From positions 1,150,769 through 1,208,651 of the forward strand of contig CP070836.1 of the NCBI GenBank assembly GCA_020341795.1: DNA of 57,883 nt. Direction: 5' to 3'. Numbering within the stretch: the first letter of the stretch is position 1; the number at the start of each line of letters is the position of its first letter. Source of the DNA: Thermoplasmatales archaeon (GTDB lineage Archaea > Thermoplasmatota > E2 > DHVEG-1). Below the pieces are notes generated by a model that saw nothing but the letters and a program-made list of their open reading frames with translations, did not search any database and was not told the origin of the DNA. Positions 54,120 to 57,883 of the stretch are shown piece after piece. The position numbers and the translations under genes were made by a program.

Positions 54120-55493
54120 ATGGTAAAAATGAGAGAAATAAGAAAATCATTTTTTAAACGACTCTATAAATATTTTCTAATCGTAATTGTTCTAATATCT
54201 TTTATATTTCCTGTAACCATTTCCCAGCCTTTAAAACACGTTAAACTTGTAAAAAATGAATCTTCTTTAAATATCGTTTTAGATTGTAATGATATTAATG
54301 GAATTATAAAACCATATGCAGAAATTAACTGTGGACCTAAACCTTTACAAAATGTTGAAAATAGTGTCGATCTTACCAAACAGTACCAAGAAATCGGAAT
54401 AACACATATACGAACTCATGATTTAGATAATACTATTTTTCCATGTGATATTAGCACCATTTTCCCTGATGAAAATGCTGACCCGTTGCTTGAATCAAGT
54501 TATGATTTTGATATAAGCGATTCATACATTACAGGAATTGTTAATGCAGGTTGTAAAGTTTTTTACCGTCTTGGAGAAAGTGCAGGTGGTCCAAATGATC
54601 CTCCAATAGATTTCAATAAATGGGCTGAAATATGCAAACATATTACAATGCACTACAATGACGGATGGAAAGATGGCTATCATTATAATATCAAATACTG
54701 GGAAATATGGAATGAGCCCGATCTCAAAGGTTTTTGGAATGGAACAGTAGACCAATATTATGATTTATACAAAATAACCGCAAATAAACTTAAAGATTAT
54801 AATTCATCATTGAAAATCGGTGGACCATGTACATCCTCTGTATATAATGAAAATTTTTCTATCAAATTTCTAGAGTTTGTAACAAATTACAATATACCTT
54901 TAGATTTTTATGCTTGGCACATGTATGCAGATAAACCTTACCAGTTATATGAAGCATCACAATTAGTTAGAAACATTCTTGATTATTTTGAGTTATTTAA
55001 TTGTGAAAATATAAATACTGAATGGAATATCAATATTTTAACACCTCAAAGAGACAAAGATAACTCAAAAAACGCTGCTTTTACCGCTTGTAGTTTAACT
55101 GCATTTCAAGATTCCTCCATGGACCTTGCTTTTAGATATCGTGGAACAGGTGATAACAATTGGTTAGGAAGGCTTATTGGTTTTGATTTAAGTCTTTTTA
55201 GCTATAATGGTGTTTATAAAAAACCTGCACTATCCTATCTTGCATTAAATTATTTATTAAAAGATTCACCAATTCGAATTAATACCCACAGTATGGATGC
55301 AGCTAATGGATTAACATATCTAGCAGGGATTTCTGATGATAAAACAAATATTTCTATTTTAATTAGTAATTTTGACGCTGCTAACACCGAGTACAATCTT
55401 GATATATTCAATCTTCCCTGGTCCGAAAACTATATTGTAGCTTATTATTTGATCGATGATAAAAATAATTTAGAAAAAATAGAAATTTTATAA
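54120..55493 (+). CDS. Exported GH39-like glycoside hydrolase, apparently truncated
   Basis: The protein has a signal anchor (residues 15-35) and a TIM barrel with the GH-A clan acid/base Glu199 in YWEIWNEPD and the nucleophile Glu301 in NINTEWNIN. The spacing and HMYADKP-like segment fit beta-xylosidase/iduronidase relatives (GH39). After the barrel a beta-sandwich begins, then TAA at 55491 ends the frame after 457 residues. The same frame stays open for 65 more codons. No ribosome site precedes the ATG at 54120 (or 54129), so the message may be leaderless. Confidence 0.78.
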   Translation: MVKMREIRKSFFKRLYKYFLIVIVLISFIFPVTISQPLKHVKLVKNESSLNIVLDCNDINGIIKPYAEINCGPKPLQNVENSVDLTKQYQEIGITHIRTHDLDNTIFPCDISTIFPDENADPLLESSYDFDISDSYITGIVNAGCKVFYRLGESAGGPNDPPIDFNKWAEICKHITMHYNDGWKDGYHYNIKYWEIWNEPDLKGFWNGTVDQYYDLYKITANKLKDYNSSLKIGGPCTSSVYNENFSIKFLEFVTNYNIPLDFYAWHMYADKPYQLYEASQLVRNILDYFELFNCENINTEWNINILTPQRDKDNSKNAAFTACSLTAFQDSSMDLAFRYRGTGDNNWLGRLIGFDLSLFSYNGVYKKPALSYLALNYLLKDSPIRINTHSMDAANGLTYLAGISDDKTNISILISNFDAANTEYNLDIFNLPWSENYIVAYYLIDDKNNLEKIEIL

Positions 55494-55691
55494 TCCTCTG
55501 AAATTGAGTATTCAGCTACAAAAATAATTATTAAAAATTCTGTTCAATTTATTAGAATTACAAATTCAAGTATTCTTCCTGATGAAGGATCAGAGACTAT
55601 GAAAATTCCATTTATTTTGCAGTTAAAATTTTTAGATCCTTTTACACGGTTACTAGCAATATTCATATTTCTGTTGATATTTGATATATAG
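55494..55691 (+). pseudogene. Severed C-terminal tail of the GH39-like gene
   Basis: Directly after the TAA, the same frame continues without a stop for 65 codons to TAG at 55689. It encodes beta-strand-like KIIIKNSVQFIRITNSS and ends in a hydrophobic anchor LLAIFIFLLIFDI. This is what a membrane-anchored glycosidase should end with. The TAA is therefore likely a nonsense mutation, for example of CAA, AAA or GAA. Confidence 0.55.
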
Positions 55692-55853
55692 ATTGATTAA
55701 AATATCTAATATTAGTTTTAGATACATATGTTTTTAATAATAGTAAATTATATAAAAGATGATTAACAATTTTTAATTATTGAGTTTTAATTTTAAAGTA
55801 ATTCAGCACATTACAATTTGTATTTCTAAGATATATTAACAGTTTCCATAACA

Positions 55854-55894
55854 TTTATATGCCAGTTAAACATTTGAGTTAACAATTGTTAACT
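55854..55894 (+). promoter_or_regulatory. TATA box and 18-bp perfect palindrome ahead of a GNAT gene
   Basis: TTTATAT (55854-55860) is followed by AGTTAACAATTGTTAACT (55877-55894), which is perfectly self-complementary. Transcription would start about 25 bp after the TATA box, inside the palindrome. The ribosome site AAGGTGA and the ATG at 55909 follow. This is the classic arrangement of a repressor operator over an archaeal start site. Confidence 0.55.
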
Positions 55895-55908
55895 TTGAAG
55901 GTGAAATA

Positions 55909-56517
55909 ATGAATGAAATAAAAATAACTCAGCTTCAACCTAATGAAATTAACGAAGCAGCTAAGTTATTAAGCCAAGCTTTTATACTAACACCTTTTTC
56001 AAGTATAGTTGCTGGTGGTCAGGACGAGAAACATCGACGAATGTTGGAGACAGGATTTAAAATTATGTTTGAAAAAAAACCGGGTAAGGTAGTTGTTGCA
56101 AAAGATAATGGAAATATTGTCGGTGTAATGCGAATGGTTGAATGGCCTGATTGCCAAAATTCAATACCTAGAGGATTAGAAAAAATACCAACACTATTAT
56201 TTGCTCGAGGAGCAGCACTTAGGCTATTTAAATTCAGATCAATATGGGGAAGACATGATCCAAAAGAGCCACATTGGCATATAGATCCTATTGGTGTTTT
56301 ACCAGATAAACAAGGCCAAGGGATTGGTAATAAATTATTAACTTATTTTTGTAAACATATCGATAAACTCAATGCTGCAGCATACCATGAAACAGATCAA
56401 GAACAAAATGTCCGTCTATATGAAAGGTTTGGATACAAAGTAGTAGAAACAGAACCTATTTTTAATATTACAAACTGGTTCTTAAAACGCCCTCCTCAAA
56501 ATAAAAAATTTAATTAG
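55909..56517 (+). CDS. GNAT-family acetyltransferase
   Basis: The 202-residue protein has a GNAT core: KVVVAKDNGNIVGVMRMVEW, the central strand HWHIDPIGVLPDKQGQGIGNKLL with the acetyl-CoA loop (Q-x-x-GIG), and YHETDQEQNVRLYERFGYKVVE. It resembles acetyltransferases that modify small toxic amines or antibiotics. The strong palindromic operator upstream implies inducible expression. The regulator is not encoded next to it. Confidence 0.82.
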   Translation: MNEIKITQLQPNEINEAAKLLSQAFILTPFSSIVAGGQDEKHRRMLETGFKIMFEKKPGKVVVAKDNGNIVGVMRMVEWPDCQNSIPRGLEKIPTLLFARGAALRLFKFRSIWGRHDPKEPHWHIDPIGVLPDKQGQGIGNKLLTYFCKHIDKLNAAAYHETDQEQNVRLYERFGYKVVETEPIFNITNWFLKRPPQNKKFN

Positions 56518-56528
56518 AAAAAGAAACC

Positions 56529-56546
56529 TGATAACTTATATTATCA
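56529..56546. promoter_or_regulatory. Inverted repeat TGATAA-CTTATA-TTATCA before the CDF gene
   Basis: Perfect 6-bp arms flank a TATA-like centre about 23-40 bp before the ATG at 56569. A metal-responsive repressor could bind here. No ribosome site precedes that ATG, fitting a leaderless start. Confidence 0.35.
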
Positions 56547-56568
56547 AATACTATATATGTAAAAGTTA

Positions 56569-57501
56569 ATGAACAGTGAGGATTTATCATATATGGTCGA
56601 AAAAACTTACAAAGATGGTTTTTCTGAACATTTATTTGAATATCGTAACGTAGAAAAGAAAAAACTCACTCTTTCGTTATCTATAACTTTATGTGTGATG
56701 TTTGTCGAACTTATTGGTGGTTTTCTCACTAATAGTATAGCTCTTTTAAGTGACGCAGGTCATATGTTTACTCATAGTTTTGCAATTACAATAAGCTTAG
56801 TTGCTATTATTATTGCAAAAAAACCTCCCTGTCACCATAGAACATTTGGCCTATATCGAACTGAGGTACTCGCTGCTTTTATAAATGGTCTATTTTTATT
56901 AATTGTTGCAGCAGTTATAATATTTGAAGCGGCTCAACGTATCATTCAACCAAAAGAAGTTCTTGGTTTTCAAATGTTGATAATTGCATTTATTGGACTT
57001 GGAGTAAATCTTGCAAGTATAGTGATTTTACACGGAAGTCATAAAACTAATCTCAACATTAAAGGTGTTTTTTATCATATGATTGCTGATGCTGTATCAT
57101 CTGTTGGAATTGTCTTTGCAGCAATATTAATATTTATAACAGGTTGGTTTATCATTGATCCAATTATTAGTATTGGTATATCTGTTTTAATCATTTATTG
57201 GGCTTGGGATATATTAAAAGATTCAACAAGAATTCTTTTAGAAATTTCTCCTAAAGGTTTAAATGCAGATATAATTTCAGAGGATTTAAAAAAACAATTT
57301 CCAAATATTAAAGGATTATCGAATATTCATCTTTGGACAATTATCCCTGAAATGATTATTTTTTCTGCGCACATTTCTTTAAAAAATAATAATATAAAAA
57401 ATAAAGAAGAATTTGTTTTTAAAATTAGTAAATTCTTAGAAAAAAATTATAATATCATTGAGTCAACAATTCAAATAACAGATGAGATTAATGTCTGCTA
57501 A
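56569..57501 (+). CDS. Cation diffusion facilitator (zinc/cadmium exporter type)
   Basis: The 310-residue protein has six membrane helices and a cytoplasmic C-terminal domain. Site A ligands lie in SDAGHMFTHSF (helix 2) and HMIADAVSSVG (helix 5), the HD-HD pattern of zinc-preferring members. FGLYRTEVLAAFINGLF is the helix 3 entry. ATG 56569 has no ribosome site; ATG 56593 has GTGAGG 11 nt upstream and is an alternative start that removes eight residues. Confidence 0.9.
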   Translation: MNSEDLSYMVEKTYKDGFSEHLFEYRNVEKKKLTLSLSITLCVMFVELIGGFLTNSIALLSDAGHMFTHSFAITISLVAIIIAKKPPCHHRTFGLYRTEVLAAFINGLFLLIVAAVIIFEAAQRIIQPKEVLGFQMLIIAFIGLGVNLASIVILHGSHKTNLNIKGVFYHMIADAVSSVGIVFAAILIFITGWFIIDPIISIGISVLIIYWAWDILKDSTRILLEISPKGLNADIISEDLKKQFPNIKGLSNIHLWTIIPEMIIFSAHISLKNNNIKNKEEFVFKISKFLEKNYNIIESTIQITDEINVC

Positions 57502-57586
57502 TTATAAAATTAATTTTTTTACAAAGTTTTTCACCTTCAAATATAATACCAAATTATCCTATTGATAACTTATAATAAAGCAAGGA

Positions 57587-57596
57587 AAAATATAAA
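57587..57596 (+). promoter_or_regulatory. TATA-like box of the tRNA gene
   Basis: AAATATAAAA lies about 30-39 bp before the tRNA 5' end, the expected distance for an archaeal tRNA promoter with a short leader. The remaining gap from 57,502 shows no other feature. Confidence 0.4.
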
Positions 57597-57625
57597 AACG
57601 ATGACTTGATTTTTCTCCTGTTGAC

Positions 57626-57697
57626 GCGGATATGATCTAGTGGTTATGATAGTGGCTTCCCAAGCCACTCACCCGGGTTCAAATCCCGGTATCCGCA
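57626..57697 (+). tRNA. tRNA-Gly (anticodon CCC)
   Basis: The cloverleaf is complete. The acceptor stem GCGGATA pairs with TATCCGC and is followed by discriminator A. The anticodon stem GTGGC/GCCAC encloses loop TTCCCAA, giving anticodon CCC. The T arm is CCGGG-TTCAAAT-CCCGG. The D arm has a short ATC/GAT stem and the GG pair in its loop. CCA is not encoded and no intron is present. It reads GGG codons. A T-rich stretch follows as a likely terminator. Confidence 0.95.
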
Positions 57698-57877
57698 CTC
57701 AGATTTCTTTTGCTTACTTACCGCACCAATGAATGTAAAATGTTCTTCGAGTTTTTTCTCCAAAAACCTACTTATAACAATACCTTCATCTTTCCCTTTA
57801 TCTGACCGCTATCATTCATACAAAGACCAGAAATATAAAATATAAATTTTAGATAAGATAACAAGGGTGGTTAGTAG

Positions 57878-57883
57878 ATGGAT
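57878..57883 (+). CDS. Start of a further gene, cut by the window edge
   Basis: GGGTGG (57865-57870) lies 7 nt before ATG at 57878, and a TATA-like stretch (ATATAAATTTT) lies upstream near 57840. Only two codons are in the window. The 180 bp between the tRNA and this point show no other convincing gene. Confidence 0.35.

Noticed and set aside
57698-57877. Integrase remnant or att site at the tRNA 3' end
   Set aside because: A minus-strand frame runs towards the tRNA but has no start codon and no recognisable integrase motif, and no duplicate of the tRNA 3' end was found in the window.
1-57883. Genome-wide use of TGA as tryptophan
   Set aside because: Several intact genes stop at TGA with overlapping starts (for example at 395-397, 5799-5801 and 20260-20262), and Trp is encoded by TGG in them.
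1-57883. CRISPR arrays, insertion sequences or prophage
   Set aside because: No regularly spaced repeats, transposase or phage structural genes were seen on either strand.

Overview
The window is AT-rich (about 30% G+C by eye) and reads as archaeal, probably a Thermoplasmatota-like lineage; the phylum call is a low-confidence inference. Support: a UbiA prenyltransferase of the archaeal ether-lipid type, archaeal-type GlmU paralogs, a PGF-CTERM (archaeosortase-type) surface protein, archaeal-style PurQ, TATA-box promoters (some placed for leaderless transcripts), and a tRNA-Gly without encoded CCA. Ribosome binding sites of the GGAGG/GAGGTG type are common, and GTG and TTG starts are used freely. 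Two genes appear to start at ATT.

Region 1 (1-22,230, + strand) is a surface-glycan locus. It opens with a DegT aminotransferase and a Gfo/Idh oxidoreductase, followed by glycosyltransferases, a UDP-HexNAc 6-dehydrogenase, a sugar SDR enzyme, a sulfotransferase and a Kps-like transferase. It then runs into a nearly complete pseudaminic-acid pathway: pseB, pseC, an SpsF-type cytidylyltransferase, a PseA/WbpG-type amidotransferase translationally coupled to an amidase, a second Gfo/Idh-DegT pair, pseG, pseI and a pseH-like acetyltransferase. A recombination scar lies between pseI and pseH.

Region 2 (22,257-28,152, - strand) supplies and exports precursors: two GlmU-like proteins, GlmS and a Wzx-type flippase. 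Region 3 (28,970-34,924, - strand) is a sulfation operon: an RHH regulator, ATP sulfurylase, a DHH phosphoesterase (candidate PAP phosphatase), APS kinase, a sulfotransferase, an SLC13 transporter and a tandem USP protein. No PAPS reductase is visible, so the sulfate is probably used to decorate glycans.

Region 4 (35,107-49,359) is mostly housekeeping: PurQ, NUDIX, a dolichol-kinase-like protein, UbiA, a zinc dehydrogenase, LemA-HtpX, an LsrF-type aldolase/thiolase, PepD, a cupin, a full-length animal-type transketolase and a bacterial-type glucokinase. A GC-rich 64-nt element closed by a perfect 8-bp stem (37,356-37,419) looks like an unannotated structured RNA.

Region 5 (49,467-57,883) holds secreted hydrolases and decaying genes: a phosphoesterase whose signal peptide requires an ATT start, a frameshifted gene tail, a membrane-protein frame broken only by two TGA codons, and a GH39-like gene with a premature TAA. 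It ends with a GNAT gene behind an 18-bp perfect palindrome, a CDF metal exporter, tRNA-Gly(CCC) and the first codons of another gene.
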